Part shown: positions 54,500 to 62,614 of the stretch, one piece after another | Layout: every line of letters begins with the position of its first letter | Numbering within the stretch: the first letter of the stretch is position 1 | Assembly: GCA_045536815.1 (NCBI GenBank) | Contig: JAZSOH010000029.1 | Location: 25,059 to 89,058 of the forward strand | DNA: 64,000 bases | Origin: UMGS1279 sp045536815 | GTDB lineage: Bacteria > Bacillota > Clostridia > Oscillospirales > Acutalibacteraceae | Reading direction: 5' to 3' | The notes under the pieces: generated by a model | The model's input: the letters and a program-made list of their open reading frames with translations, nothing else | Database searches by the model: none | Told to the model about the DNA's origin: nothing | Translations under genes and position numbers: made by a program

Positions 54500-55726
54500 A
54501 TGACACTTTTTGAAGAACTTAAAGAACGCGGCCTTTTGGCTCAAACCACCGATGAAGAGATGGTTCGTGATTTAATTGATAATCAAAAAATCACTTTCTA
54601 TATTGGTTTTGACCCCACTGCAGACAGTCTTCACGTTGGACATTTTGTTGCTATGATTATGATGTCACATATGCAACGCCACGGCCATCGACCGATTGCG
54701 CTTTTTGGCGGCGGAACAGGTATGATTGGTGACCCCTCGGGCAAAACCGATATGAGAAAAATGCTTACAAAGGAAACTATAAATCATAATATTGAATGTT
54801 TTATTAAGCAAATGTCCCGCCTTGTTGATTTTTCTGACGGAAAAGCAATAATGGTAAATAACGGCGACTGGCTTTTAGACCTTAACTATATCGAGTTTAT
54901 TCGTGAAATAGGTGTTCATTTTTCTGTTAACCAAATGCTTGCGGCAGAATGTTATAAACAGCGTATGGAGAGAGGACTTACCTTCTTTGAGCTTAACTAT
55001 ATGCTAATGCAAAGTTACGACTTTTTGATGTTAAACCGCAAATTTGACTGTGTAATGCAGCTTGGCGGTGATGACCAGTGGAGCAATATGTTAGGTGGCG
55101 TTAAGCTTGTTAGACGTTGTGATGGTAAAGAAGCTTATGCTATGACATGTAACCTTTTACTTAATAGTGAAGGCAAAAAGATGGGTAAAACCGAAAATGG
55201 TGCAGTTTGGCTCGATGCCGAAAAAACATCACCTTACGAGTTTTATCAGTATTGGCGTAATGTTGGTGACTCTGACGTTATTAAATGTCTTAAGATGCTT
55301 ACCTTTGTTCCGCTTGAAGAAATTAAACAGTATGAAGGCCTTGAGGGTAGCGAACTTAACGTTGCAAAACAGCGCCTTGCATTTGAGCTTACAAAACTTA
55401 TACATGGTGAGCAAGAAGCAGTTAATGCAGAAAATGCCGCAAAAGCCCTTTTTGGCGGCGGTAATGACCTTAGTAATATGCCTGCAACCGACATTACCGA
55501 AGCAGATTTAACCGACGGTAAAATTGGTATTTTAGATTTAATGCTTAAGGCAGAGCTTATTCCGTCAAAAGGCGAGGGAAGAAGGCTTGTTACCCAAGGC
55601 GGCGTTTCTCTTGACGGCGAAAAGGTAACTGACCCCGCATTTATGCTTACTAAGGATAATTTTGCCGATGGACACGTTATCATTAAAAAAGGTAAAAAGG
55701 TTTTCCATAAGGTAAATTTGATTTAA
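54500..55726 (+). CDS. tyrS: Tyrosine-tRNA ligase
   Basis: A 408-residue class I synthetase. The HIGH-type motif is HVGH (residues 45-48), LGGDDQWSNMLGG binds tyrosine and ATP, and the KMSKS loop reads KMGKT. A C-terminal S4-like domain binds the tRNA variable arm (EGRRLVTQGGVSLDG). The ATG abuts the recN stop, preceded by GAGGAG. No T-box leader exists, so unlike Bacillus tyrS it is not controlled by uncharged tRNA at this site. Confidence 0.95.
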   Translation: MTLFEELKERGLLAQTTDEEMVRDLIDNQKITFYIGFDPTADSLHVGHFVAMIMMSHMQRHGHRPIALFGGGTGMIGDPSGKTDMRKMLTKETINHNIECFIKQMSRLVDFSDGKAIMVNNGDWLLDLNYIEFIREIGVHFSVNQMLAAECYKQRMERGLTFFELNYMLMQSYDFLMLNRKFDCVMQLGGDDQWSNMLGGVKLVRRCDGKEAYAMTCNLLLNSEGKKMGKTENGAVWLDAEKTSPYEFYQYWRNVGDSDVIKCLKMLTFVPLEEIKQYEGLEGSELNVAKQRLAFELTKLIHGEQEAVNAENAAKALFGGGNDLSNMPATDITEADLTDGKIGILDLMLKAELIPSKGEGRRLVTQGGVSLDGEKVTDPAFMLTKDNFADGHVIIKKGKKVFHKVNLI

Positions 55727-55751
55727 TTTTAGGTAAAATATTGTCATTATT

Positions 55752-55778
55752 AAAGCTCCAATTATTTGGGGCTTTTTT
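55752..55778 (+). terminator. Intrinsic terminator after tyrS
   Basis: An 8-bp stem AAGCTCCA with TGGGGCTT (one G-T pair) and a 6-base loop is followed by a T-run; it ends the long nusB-to-tyrS run. Confidence 0.85.
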
Positions 55779-55878
55779 ATTTTGCATTTTGTCAAAATAG
55801 ATATTTTATTGTTTTTCGCCGTCATTTTATGATTTTTTGTACAATAATTCCAAAAATATTGTCAATATCTTTTCCAAG

Positions 55879-55923
55879 TTTTACCATTTTATATATTGTA
55901 AAAATTTACAAAAAATGGTAAAA
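55879..55923 (+). promoter_or_regulatory. 45-base two-part dyad upstream of spo0A
   Basis: A 12-bp outer inverted repeat (TTTTACCATTTT at 55879-55890 with 55912-55923) encloses an inner one (TTGTAAA at 55896-55902 with TTTACAA at 55905-55911). Only five bases (55891-55895) are unpaired in the combined hairpin. It ends 17 bases before the GGAGGAG site. It may be an operator, an mRNA hairpin, or both. Confidence 0.55.
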
Positions 55924-55953
55924 TTCAAACATAGAAACAAGGAGGAGATAAAA

Positions 55954-56730
55954 ATGAACAAAAAACTAAAGGTTTTGATAGCAGATGACAAAACTGAATT
56001 CGGCATAAACTGTGCAAATATTTTAAAAACATACGGAATGGATGTTAATGTTTGCGAAAAAGACGGTGTAAAACTTTTGCATAGAATTAAAATGTATAAA
56101 CCTGACGTGGCGATTGCCGACGTATTTATGCCTAATTTGGACATATTAGGGGTTCTCGACGAGGTTAACAAACTTCCTAAAAACGAAGCACCAATGATTC
56201 TTGCAATGTCAGCATCTGATAATCCTGCACTTGAAAAGGAAGCACTTTCAAAGGGTGCGGCATACTACTTTATTAAGCCATTTGATATAAATATGATGCC
56301 CGAAAGAATAATTCAGCTTTCGGGTTGGAAAAACGACCAAACTCCAATAAAGGGAAGGGATAAGGTTATTTCAGAAAGCGACTTAGAGCTTATGGTTACT
56401 GAAATAATTCATCAAATTGGCGTCCCGGCACATATCAAGGGATACCATTATTTAAGAGAAGCAATAATTTTATCGGTTAAAAACAGTGAGGTAATAAATT
56501 CAGTTACAAAGCTTTTATATCCAACTGTAGCTAAAACATATTCTACTACTTCTTCAAGGGTTGAAAGGGCTATAAGACACGCTATAGAGGTTGCCTGGGA
56601 TAGAGGAGATATTGATATACTTAATTCCTATTTTGGTTATACTGTTCATAATTTAAGAGGCAAGCCTACAAATAGCGAATTTATTGCTATGATTGCTGAT
56701 AAGCTTAGGCTAAGGCTAAAGATAGGTTAA
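55954..56730 (+). CDS. spo0A: Master sporulation regulator Spo0A
   Basis: A 258-residue response regulator. The receiver has the acidic pair D11-D12, phosphoacceptor Asp56 in IADVFMP and Lys108 in FIKPF. The C-terminal Spo0A DNA-binding domain (about 140-258) has TEIIHQIGVPAHIKGYHYL and the recognition helix region SRVERAIRHAIEVAWDRG. I chose ATG 55954 with GGAGGAG upstream; a longer frame reaching 55837 is AT-rich spacer. Its presence makes a spore-forming host very likely. spoIVB, its usual upstream neighbour, is missing here. Confidence 0.95.
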   Translation: MNKKLKVLIADDKTEFGINCANILKTYGMDVNVCEKDGVKLLHRIKMYKPDVAIADVFMPNLDILGVLDEVNKLPKNEAPMILAMSASDNPALEKEALSKGAAYYFIKPFDINMMPERIIQLSGWKNDQTPIKGRDKVISESDLELMVTEIIHQIGVPAHIKGYHYLREAIILSVKNSEVINSVTKLLYPTVAKTYSTTSSRVERAIRHAIEVAWDRGDIDILNSYFGYTVHNLRGKPTNSEFIAMIADKLRLRLKIG

Positions 56731-56760
56731 CTTGTATTTGAGGGTAAATTTTTACACTAG

Positions 56761-56789
56761 TTGACATTTTTATAAGTAAGGTGTATAAT
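56761..56789 (+). promoter_or_regulatory. SigA promoter of dinB
   Basis: TTGACA (56761-56766), a 17-base spacer and TATAAT (56784-56789): both hexamers are consensus. Confidence 0.9.
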
Positions 56790-56797
56790 AATTTTAG

Positions 56798-56811
56798 TGA
56801 ACAAATGTTCG
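56798..56811 (+). promoter_or_regulatory. LexA (SOS) operator of dinB
   Basis: TGAACAAATGTTCG matches the Gram-positive SOS box CGAACRNRYGTTYG in all but the first base. It covers the expected transcription start, just downstream of the -10, so LexA binding would block initiation. Confidence 0.8.
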
Positions 56812-56821
56812 GTGATATGGT

Positions 56822-58039
56822 ATGGAAAAAATTATTTTACACTGTGATTTGAATAACTTTTTTGCATCGGCAGCTCTTACTAGGAATCCTACCTTGAAGC
56901 AGCTGCCTGTTGCTGTTTGTGGTGATAGTGAAAAAAGGCACGGTATTATTTTAGCAAAAAATAATATCGCAAAAGGGTTTGGCGTAAAGACGGCAGAAAC
57001 TATATGGGAAGCTAAAAGAAAATGCCCCGACCTTGTAATGCTAAAGCCCGATTATGAGTTATATGAAGAATTTTCGCTAAAAGCAAGAAAAATTTATATG
57101 GATTATTCTGATAAGGTTGAGCCGTTTGGCATTGATGAATGTTGGGTTGATGTTTCAAATCCGGGTCTTGAATTTATAAAAGGCGAAAAAATTGCGAATG
57201 AGATTAGAAAAAGAATAAAGTCTGAGTTATCGCTTACCGTTTCGGTTGGAGTTAGCTTTACAAAAACCTTTGCAAAGCTAGGCTCTGATATAAAAAAGCC
57301 GGATGCTGTAACGGTAATTGGTAAAGAAAACTTTAAAGATATTGTTTGGCCGCTTAACGTATCTGAACTTTTAATGGTTGGCAAAAAGACCGAAAAAGCA
57401 CTAAATTCAATGGGTATTTTTACAATTGGAGATATTGCTTTTGCCAAGACTGCCGCTTTAGAGAAAAAGCTCGGCAAGAATGGTCTATATTTACAGCAAA
57501 GCGCCAGAGGGGATGAAAATTCGCCTGTTGTTTCGGTAAATAACCGCCCAAAGCCTAAAAGTATTAGTCATAGCGCCACTTCTGAGCGCGACCTTGTAAA
57601 TATTGATGAAGTATATACTGCATTTTTAGAGTTCGCAGAAAATATTTCACAAAAACTTAAAAGTGAAGAGCTTCTCGCAAAGGGAATAGGAATTACCGCA
57701 ACAACTAATGATTTTAAGGTTGTTCAGTTTCAAGTTCCCTTAGAAGCGCCAACCGATATGGCAATTATCATCGCAAATACAGCCATAAATCTTTTTGAAA
57801 AAAATCTAAATTTTGATACACCCTTCAGGGCGGTTGGAATAAGGGCTATAAACCTTATTCAAAGAAATTTACCCGCAACTCAAATTTCATTATTTGATAG
57901 CCCTGAAGACGAAAAAAGGCGCATAATAGAGGACAATGTAATTAACATAAGAAATAAGTTTGGAAAAGATTCAATAAAAAGGGCATCAACAATAAATAAC
58001 AAAGCAAAATCCTCTTCACCCGGGTTTTATAAAAGATAA
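56822..58039 (+). CDS. dinB: DNA polymerase IV (Y-family)
   Basis: A 405-residue translesion polymerase. Catalytic residues are Asp9 in HCDLNNFF and Asp105-Glu106 in FGIDECWVDV. The palm-fingers-thumb region is followed by the little-finger domain, and QISLFD near residue 360 is a beta-clamp-binding motif. The ATG is 11 bases past the LexA box. It is transcribed alone: its own promoter on one side and a terminator on the other. Confidence 0.94.
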   Translation: MEKIILHCDLNNFFASAALTRNPTLKQLPVAVCGDSEKRHGIILAKNNIAKGFGVKTAETIWEAKRKCPDLVMLKPDYELYEEFSLKARKIYMDYSDKVEPFGIDECWVDVSNPGLEFIKGEKIANEIRKRIKSELSLTVSVGVSFTKTFAKLGSDIKKPDAVTVIGKENFKDIVWPLNVSELLMVGKKTEKALNSMGIFTIGDIAFAKTAALEKKLGKNGLYLQQSARGDENSPVVSVNNRPKPKSISHSATSERDLVNIDEVYTAFLEFAENISQKLKSEELLAKGIGITATTNDFKVVQFQVPLEAPTDMAIIIANTAINLFEKNLNFDTPFRAVGIRAINLIQRNLPATQISLFDSPEDEKRRIIEDNVINIRNKFGKDSIKRASTINNKAKSSSPGFYKR

Positions 58040-58043
58040 TTTA

Positions 58044-58067
58044 CGCGGCTTTTTAGCCGCTTTTTTT
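58044..58067 (+). terminator. Intrinsic terminator after dinB
   Basis: GCGGCT (58045-58050) pairs with AGCCGC (58055-58060) around TTTT and is followed by seven T. Confidence 0.9.
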
Positions 58068-58080
58068 GGCTTTGTTGCTA

Positions 58081-58109
58081 TTGACTCAAAGATAAATATG
58101 GTTTATAAT
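58081..58109 (+). promoter_or_regulatory. SigA promoter of rpe
   Basis: TTGACT (58081-58086), a 17-base spacer and TATAAT (58104-58109), 30 bases before the rpe ATG. Confidence 0.85.
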
Positions 58110-58139
58110 ATTTAAAAATATGTAAATGAGGTAATTATA

Positions 58140-58787
58140 ATGGTAAAACTTTCACCTTCAATACTTTCTGCCGATTTTTTAGCTATGAGAGAAGACCTTA
58201 AAAAGTTTGAGGAAGCGGGCGTAGATATGCTTCATGTTGACGTTATGGACGGTCAATTTGTTCCAAATTTATCCTTTGGCGTTCCGCTTATCAGTTCAAT
58301 AAAGAAATATACTAATATTCCGCTTGATGTGCATCTTATGATAGATAGGCCCCATCGCTTTTTGAAAGACTTTTTGGCGGTTTCAGACTATCTAGGTTTC
58401 CATTACGAAGCGGGGTCAGATGTCGAGGCAACTTTAAAAGAAATAAGAGCAAATGGCGTAAAATCTTGCCTTACAATTAAACCCGCAACAAAACCGGAAG
58501 AGATTTTAAAATATTTACCTCTTTGTGATATGGTTTTAATTATGTCGGTTGAACCAGGCTTTGGCGGTCAAAAATTTATGCCTGAAGCCCTTGAAAAGCT
58601 TGAGTATCTTGCTGCAAAAAGAAAAGAACTTGGCCTTAACTTTTTACTTGAGGTTGATGGTGGCATAAATGCTGAAACTGCGCCCTTAGCGGTTAAAAGC
58701 GGTGCCGACGTTTTGGTGGCAGGAAGCTATATTTTCTCTGCAGAAGATATGACCGCAAGGGTAAAGGAAATTAAAGCTATTAAATAA
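58140..58787 (+). CDS. rpe: Ribulose-phosphate 3-epimerase
   Basis: A 215-residue TIM-barrel enzyme interconverting ribulose 5-phosphate and xylulose 5-phosphate. SPSILSADF, LHVDVMDGQFVPN with the metal-binding and catalytic Asp, DVHLMID, VEPGFGGQKFMP and EVDGGINAETA are all typical. It supplies xylulose 5-phosphate for the split transketolase. ATGAGG lies upstream. Its last 8 bases overlap the end of the convergent MecA-like gene, with no terminator between them. Confidence 0.95.
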   Translation: MVKLSPSILSADFLAMREDLKKFEEAGVDMLHVDVMDGQFVPNLSFGVPLISSIKKYTNIPLDVHLMIDRPHRFLKDFLAVSDYLGFHYEAGSDVEATLKEIRANGVKSCLTIKPATKPEEILKYLPLCDMVLIMSVEPGFGGQKFMPEALEKLEYLAAKRKELGLNFLLEVDGGINAETAPLAVKSGADVLVAGSYIFSAEDMTARVKEIKAIK

Positions 58788-59349
58788 AAATTCGATTAAT
58801 TTTATTTATTGCATCGTTTTTAAGCAGACACTTTCCATACTCAAAAACAATTTCGTTTATAATTTTACCGCGTGCTGAAAAGCTTGAAAATTCATTTATT
58901 ATTATTGGGGTTTTTTTGTCAAACTCAGGTAAGTGAATTACAAGAAAATATTTTTTACCAAGTAGATGTAAACTGCTATTGCAGCTGAACTCTTCAAAAT
59001 ATGTCAGCGTTTTTGATAGGGAAATAATCTCTTCAAAAGCAACAAATCCAAAGGTATAAATTATGTTTTTGTTTTTTATTTTAATGCTTTTACCAAAAAG
59101 CTTAGTTTCTTCTTTTAAATAATATGTGAGTATGCAACCGCCGTTTTCTGTTGGCAAAACCTCAATGCAAATATTTTTTGCGCTACCATAAGAACTGTTT
59201 GGACAGGCAATACTTAGAACTGTTAAAAATGTGTCGTTTATATCTTTTTTAGTTACTGATATATTTTCAAGAGATAAAAAATATCGTTTTACCTCATATT
59301 TATTAAGAAATATTTTAACTAAAATTGGTGTTTCATTTATTACCGTCAT
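58780..59349 (-). CDS. MecA-like adaptor protein
   Basis: A 189-residue protein resembling Bacillus MecA, the adaptor that delivers substrates to ClpC. Support: IEVLPTENGGCILTYYL (about 62-78), which matches the end of the MecA N-terminal domain, and the C-terminal half with FVAFEEIISLSKTL, SSLHLLGKKYFLVI and a late FEYGKCL-x-NDAI stretch. The similarity is pattern-level and distant. ClpC is not in the window. ATG 59349 has GGAGTG 6 bases upstream. It is divergent from the Rnf-like pair with only about 60 bases between. Confidence 0.65.
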   Translation of the reverse strand: MTVINETPILVKIFLNKYEVKRYFLSLENISVTKKDINDTFLTVLSIACPNSSYGSAKNICIEVLPTENGGCILTYYLKEETKLFGKSIKIKNKNIIYTFGFVAFEEIISLSKTLTYFEEFSCNSSLHLLGKKYFLVIHLPEFDKKTPIIINEFSSFSARGKIINEIVFEYGKCLLKNDAINKINRIFI

Positions 59350-59410
59350 AAAAACACTCCTTTTAAGGCGATAAGCAATAATAATCAAAACTTTGCGAGG
59401 GGGGATTTTG

Positions 59411-60628
59411 GTGCATTTGGTTTCCAAAAAGGGAATTGATATTTATCATGAATATTATATTGATTTAAAGCTTTCAAGGTTTAATACGCCAAATACCGCT
59501 AAAATACCCGTAGGCACTAAGAATGAAATTTTAAGTTGGAATAAAAAAATAGGGGATAGAATTAAAAAATACGATATCATTGCGTATATTACAGGTGAAA
59601 TTCCAATTTATTCTCCCTTTAGCGGGGTGTTTACCGAAACTGTTGTTTCCCCAAAAATTGGTGATTATAGCGAAATATTTTATGCCGTTATATCCTGCGA
59701 GGAGGACAGTATCCCTTCCTATCCCGTTTGTAAATTCGAGGGTAAGCTTACTAAGGAAAATTTCATTACTGCTATTAAAAATGCGGCAGTTTTTGACGAA
59801 AAACGTAGAGACTACCTATGTAATATTTTAAAATTGGATTTTAATTTTAGTGAAATTTTAATAGACGCTTTTGATGATGAGCCGTATAATCTTTCTAAAA
59901 CGGCAACTATTCTCAATTTCAAAAACGAAGTTTATGAAGGTGCTAGAATTCTTGCAAAAGCCTTTGATATCAAAAACATTAGTCTTTTGATGGGGAAAAA
60001 TTTCCAGACAAACGAATTTTTAAAGAAGGATATATCTGAAATCAATAAAATAACCATTAGCGGTAAATATCCAACAAAACCGGTTGTTTTGGACTATTGC
60101 GAAAAATCAAATGCTTTTCAAATTGATGCGGGTACCTGCCGCGCAATTTATAGAGCCGTATTTTTTGGTGAGCCGGATATCGAGCGTGTTATAACTGTTT
60201 GGGGAGATGGTATTTTAGACCCATCTGTTGTTTTAATTCCTTTCGGCGTTCCTTCGGAATATGTCTTAAAGGAATTTTGCGCCTTTGGTATGATAGAAAG
60301 GGTTGTTAGCGGCGGTGTGATGACTGGACACGTAGCTTCCCTTAACTTTCCTATTTACAAATGGGAAAACGCCTTAACTGCATCACCCCTTAAAAAGCAC
60401 CATAGAACAACTGAATGTATTTGTTGTGGAAGGTGTGCTATTAGTTGCCCAAGTGGTTTGGTACCAATGTTTTTACTTAGTACATCAAAAAATAAGGGTA
60501 TTAGCTATGCTAAAAATCTTTGCGCCGACCTATGCACTCGCTGTGGTGCATGTGCTTACGTTTGCCCCTCTAGAATTCCCTTGGTTGATTTAATTAAAAA
60601 ACATAAAACAAAGGGGGGAGAAGCTTGA
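59411..60628 (+). CDS. RnfC-like Fe-S protein lacking the NADH/FMN motifs
   Basis: A 405-residue homologue of RnfC. It keeps the N-terminal lipoyl-like region (KKIGDRIKKYDIIAYI, SPFSGVF), the SLBB-like part (DAGTCRAIYRAVFFGEPDIERVITVWG) and two complete 4Fe-4S motifs: CICCGRCAISCP from residue 336 and CTRCGACAYVCP from 375. The Gly-rich GGAGFPT loop of RnfC is replaced by AAVFDEKRR, ECEPYLTAD by DDEPYNLSK, and QGGEK is lost, so NADH oxidation is unlikely. The start is uncertain; GTG 59411 follows GGGGGG. It overlaps the RnfD-like gene by four bases. Confidence 0.8.
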   Translation: MHLVSKKGIDIYHEYYIDLKLSRFNTPNTAKIPVGTKNEILSWNKKIGDRIKKYDIIAYITGEIPIYSPFSGVFTETVVSPKIGDYSEIFYAVISCEEDSIPSYPVCKFEGKLTKENFITAIKNAAVFDEKRRDYLCNILKLDFNFSEILIDAFDDEPYNLSKTATILNFKNEVYEGARILAKAFDIKNISLLMGKNFQTNEFLKKDISEINKITISGKYPTKPVVLDYCEKSNAFQIDAGTCRAIYRAVFFGEPDIERVITVWGDGILDPSVVLIPFGVPSEYVLKEFCAFGMIERVVSGGVMTGHVASLNFPIYKWENALTASPLKKHHRTTECICCGRCAISCPSGLVPMFLLSTSKNKGISYAKNLCADLCTRCGACAYVCPSRIPLVDLIKKHKTKGGEA

Positions 60629-61593
60629 AAAAAATCGCCGAAAAAAGTGCGCCCTTTTTGCACGATAGCGAAACAGGTGTAAATTTGCAGCTTGATTTAT
60701 TTGTAGGACTTCTCGCCGTAACAATTATTGCAGTTGTTCAAAATGGACTAAGGGTAATTTCGATAGTTGCTTTAACTGTTTTTACTTGTTGGACAACTGA
60801 ACTGATTATAAATTTAATTTTCAAAAAAAGTAATGACAATTTTATCCGTTCTATTACAACAGGTATGATTATAGCGCTTATTTGTCCTGTAACTATCCCT
60901 ATTTGGATTCCATCTGTTTCAGCCCTTGTAACAATAATTTTTGTTAAAGCAGTGCTTGGCAAAACCTATAAAAAACTGTTCATAACTTCAGCTTTGGCGT
61001 GGATAGTTTTGCTTAGCCTTTTCCCAAAAAATATGACTGTTTATCCCGCCGTCAGAGGTTTTAACGTTTTCCCGATTTTTGAAAACGTTAATACTTTTCA
61101 AGCTACTTCTTCGGTGGCTCAGTCGCTTCAGTATAACGAAACTCCGCCATATACCATTTTAAACTTGCTAACAGGCCATTATCCCGGTGGAATGGGCACA
61201 ACCTGTATATTTATAATTCTTGCAGTTTGTGTTTACTTTATTTTCAGAAAAAGTATGGCTTGGCAGGTGTCCCTGTCAATGATTTTAACAGTAACGGTGT
61301 TTGCACTTATTTTTAACCGTACAGATGGTTTTGTTTATTATTCGGTACTTTATGAGCTTACTGCAACATCGCTTATTTTCGTTGCTGTTTTTGTTGCGGG
61401 TGATATAATAAATGCGCCAATTCTTACTGTTTCTAAAATAATATATGGTGTTATGCTTGGCCTTGTTACAATGATTTGTAGATATTTAGGTTTTGGCGAA
61501 CATTGCGTAGTTATTTCACTGCTTGTTTGTAATTTAATATCAGAGCCGCTTGATTTGTTACTACTAAAATATCAAACAAGAAAAGCTATATAG
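60625..61593 (+). CDS. RnfD-like membrane protein
   Basis: A 322-residue protein with about eight to ten membrane helices and the RnfD/NqrB fold: SITTGMIIALICPVTIPIW, FVKAVLGK, TGHYPGGMGTT and FVAGDIINAPIL line up with RnfD landmarks. The covalent-FMN motif SGATPL of RnfD has become QATSSVAQS, and the NPA motif is lost, so flavin attachment is doubtful. It starts inside the RnfC-like stop (ATGA-type overlap), so the two are coupled. No RnfG, E, A or B gene follows; a terminator does. Confidence 0.78.
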   Translation: MKKIAEKSAPFLHDSETGVNLQLDLFVGLLAVTIIAVVQNGLRVISIVALTVFTCWTTELIINLIFKKSNDNFIRSITTGMIIALICPVTIPIWIPSVSALVTIIFVKAVLGKTYKKLFITSALAWIVLLSLFPKNMTVYPAVRGFNVFPIFENVNTFQATSSVAQSLQYNETPPYTILNLLTGHYPGGMGTTCIFIILAVCVYFIFRKSMAWQVSLSMILTVTVFALIFNRTDGFVYYSVLYELTATSLIFVAVFVAGDIINAPILTVSKIIYGVMLGLVTMICRYLGFGEHCVVISLLVCNLISEPLDLLLLKYQTRKAI

Positions 61594-61618
61594 ATGTCAA
61601 ATAAATTTTTAATAATTT

Positions 61619-61660
61619 AAGGCTAAGAAAATGAGTTATGCTCTTTTTCTTAGCCTTTTT
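61619..61660 (+). terminator. Intrinsic terminator after the RnfD-like gene
   Basis: AAGGCTAAGAAAA (61619-61631) pairs with 61645-61657 and is followed by a T-run. It confirms that the Rnf-like unit has only two genes. Confidence 0.9.
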
Positions 61661-61712
61661 GCATATATTTAAGTTAGATTTAGACTAGCGTCTAACTTAT
61701 ATTACCACAAAA

Positions 61713-62528
61713 TCAGTCTGCTGCGCATCCGCAACCGAAGTTTTGGTCATCGTTTTCGCAAAGATGCTTTGGAGGATAAAAATCGTTTGTTGGGAATTTT
61801 ATTTTTTTAAATAAATCGCAGGGGTGGTCTGATTTATTGTCGCAGCTTTTTTCGGGTATACAAAAATCATATACAGGAATAAGCATTTGAACGTTTCTAA
61901 TAAGCTGTACAATAGAAAAAAGTCCCAGTGTTACGTATACTGTAGGTGTAGCCGTAGAGTCGCCTGCAATACAACCGCCAAGGCAGTCACAAACGCATTT
62001 TGGGACTGTGTGGCAACATTCATAACAGTCTCTAACCTCGCCAAGCCGTGCAGAAAGGGCGATTGGGTCTACAACCTGAACAACACATTTAGGCATATTA
62101 GTAGTTTTGTTTGCCTGTTCATCGTAGCAACCGTTTTTTGAAACAAGGTTTGAGAAGATTTTTACATTTCCCTCGCTACCGTAAAGTATAACCTTTTTAC
62201 TGTATACGGCAACACCTTTCAAACATCTGGGTTTTGCGTGGGGTATACTGAAAACGTCGAAATCAATTAAAAAGAAGAATGTAAGGTCGCAGGAATAATA
62301 TCCTTTGTTAAAGCTTACCGGCTCTACATCCACATAAACCCACGAAACCTCTGCCGAGCGGACTCTAACGCCTTCTGCTGTTCTTAAAATCTCTTGGCCT
62401 TCCTCGGTAAAATAACATCTGAGGTCTTCTAAACAATCTCTGTCACAACAGGAGTCGTAAACTCTTCCGGCGTCAATACAAACTGCCTCTTTGAAAGAGT
62501 CTGGTATGATATTATTATTTTCAGCCAT
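61713..62528 (-). CDS. Cysteine-rich protein of unknown function
   Basis: A 271-residue protein that I do not recognise functionally. It has about 22 cysteines (8 percent), in clusters such as DSCCDRDC, CYECCH, PKCVCDCLGGC and the C-terminal FGCGC. No signal peptide or membrane helix is clear. GGGAGG precedes ATG 62528. Similar Cys-rich proteins are spread among Clostridia, and a spore-coat or metal-binding role is plausible. A CATACAAT element on the minus strand upstream resembles a SigE -10, which fits but does not prove sporulation expression. Confidence 0.6.
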   Translation of the reverse strand: MAENNNIIPDSFKEAVCIDAGRVYDSCCDRDCLEDLRCYFTEEGQEILRTAEGVRVRSAEVSWVYVDVEPVSFNKGYYSCDLTFFFLIDFDVFSIPHAKPRCLKGVAVYSKKVILYGSEGNVKIFSNLVSKNGCYDEQANKTTNMPKCVVQVVDPIALSARLGEVRDCYECCHTVPKCVCDCLGGCIAGDSTATPTVYVTLGLFSIVQLIRNVQMLIPVYDFCIPEKSCDNKSDHPCDLFKKIKFPTNDFYPPKHLCENDDQNFGCGCAAD

Positions 62529-62553
62529 TATGTTTCCTCCCAAAAAAATAATA

Positions 62554-62579
62554 GAAGTTTAACTTCAATACATTGTATG
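62554..62579. promoter_or_regulatory. Two adjacent palindromes between the Cys-rich and deacetylase genes
   Basis: GAAGTT-T-AACTTC (62554-62566) is perfectly symmetric, and ATACA-T-TGTAT (62568-62578) lies next to it. The complementary strand of 62572-62579 reads CATACAAT, a SigE-like -10. The divergent spacer is only 86 bases, so the palindromes could be a shared operator. Confidence 0.4.
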
Positions 62580-62614
62580 TAATAACGAAAATTTGGTTAC
62601 AGGAGATAAGTATA

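Noticed and set aside
55837..55953. Extended N-terminus for Spo0A
   Set aside because: The extension is AT-rich and low complexity, and ATG 55954 has a strong GGAGGAG site and the normal family start.
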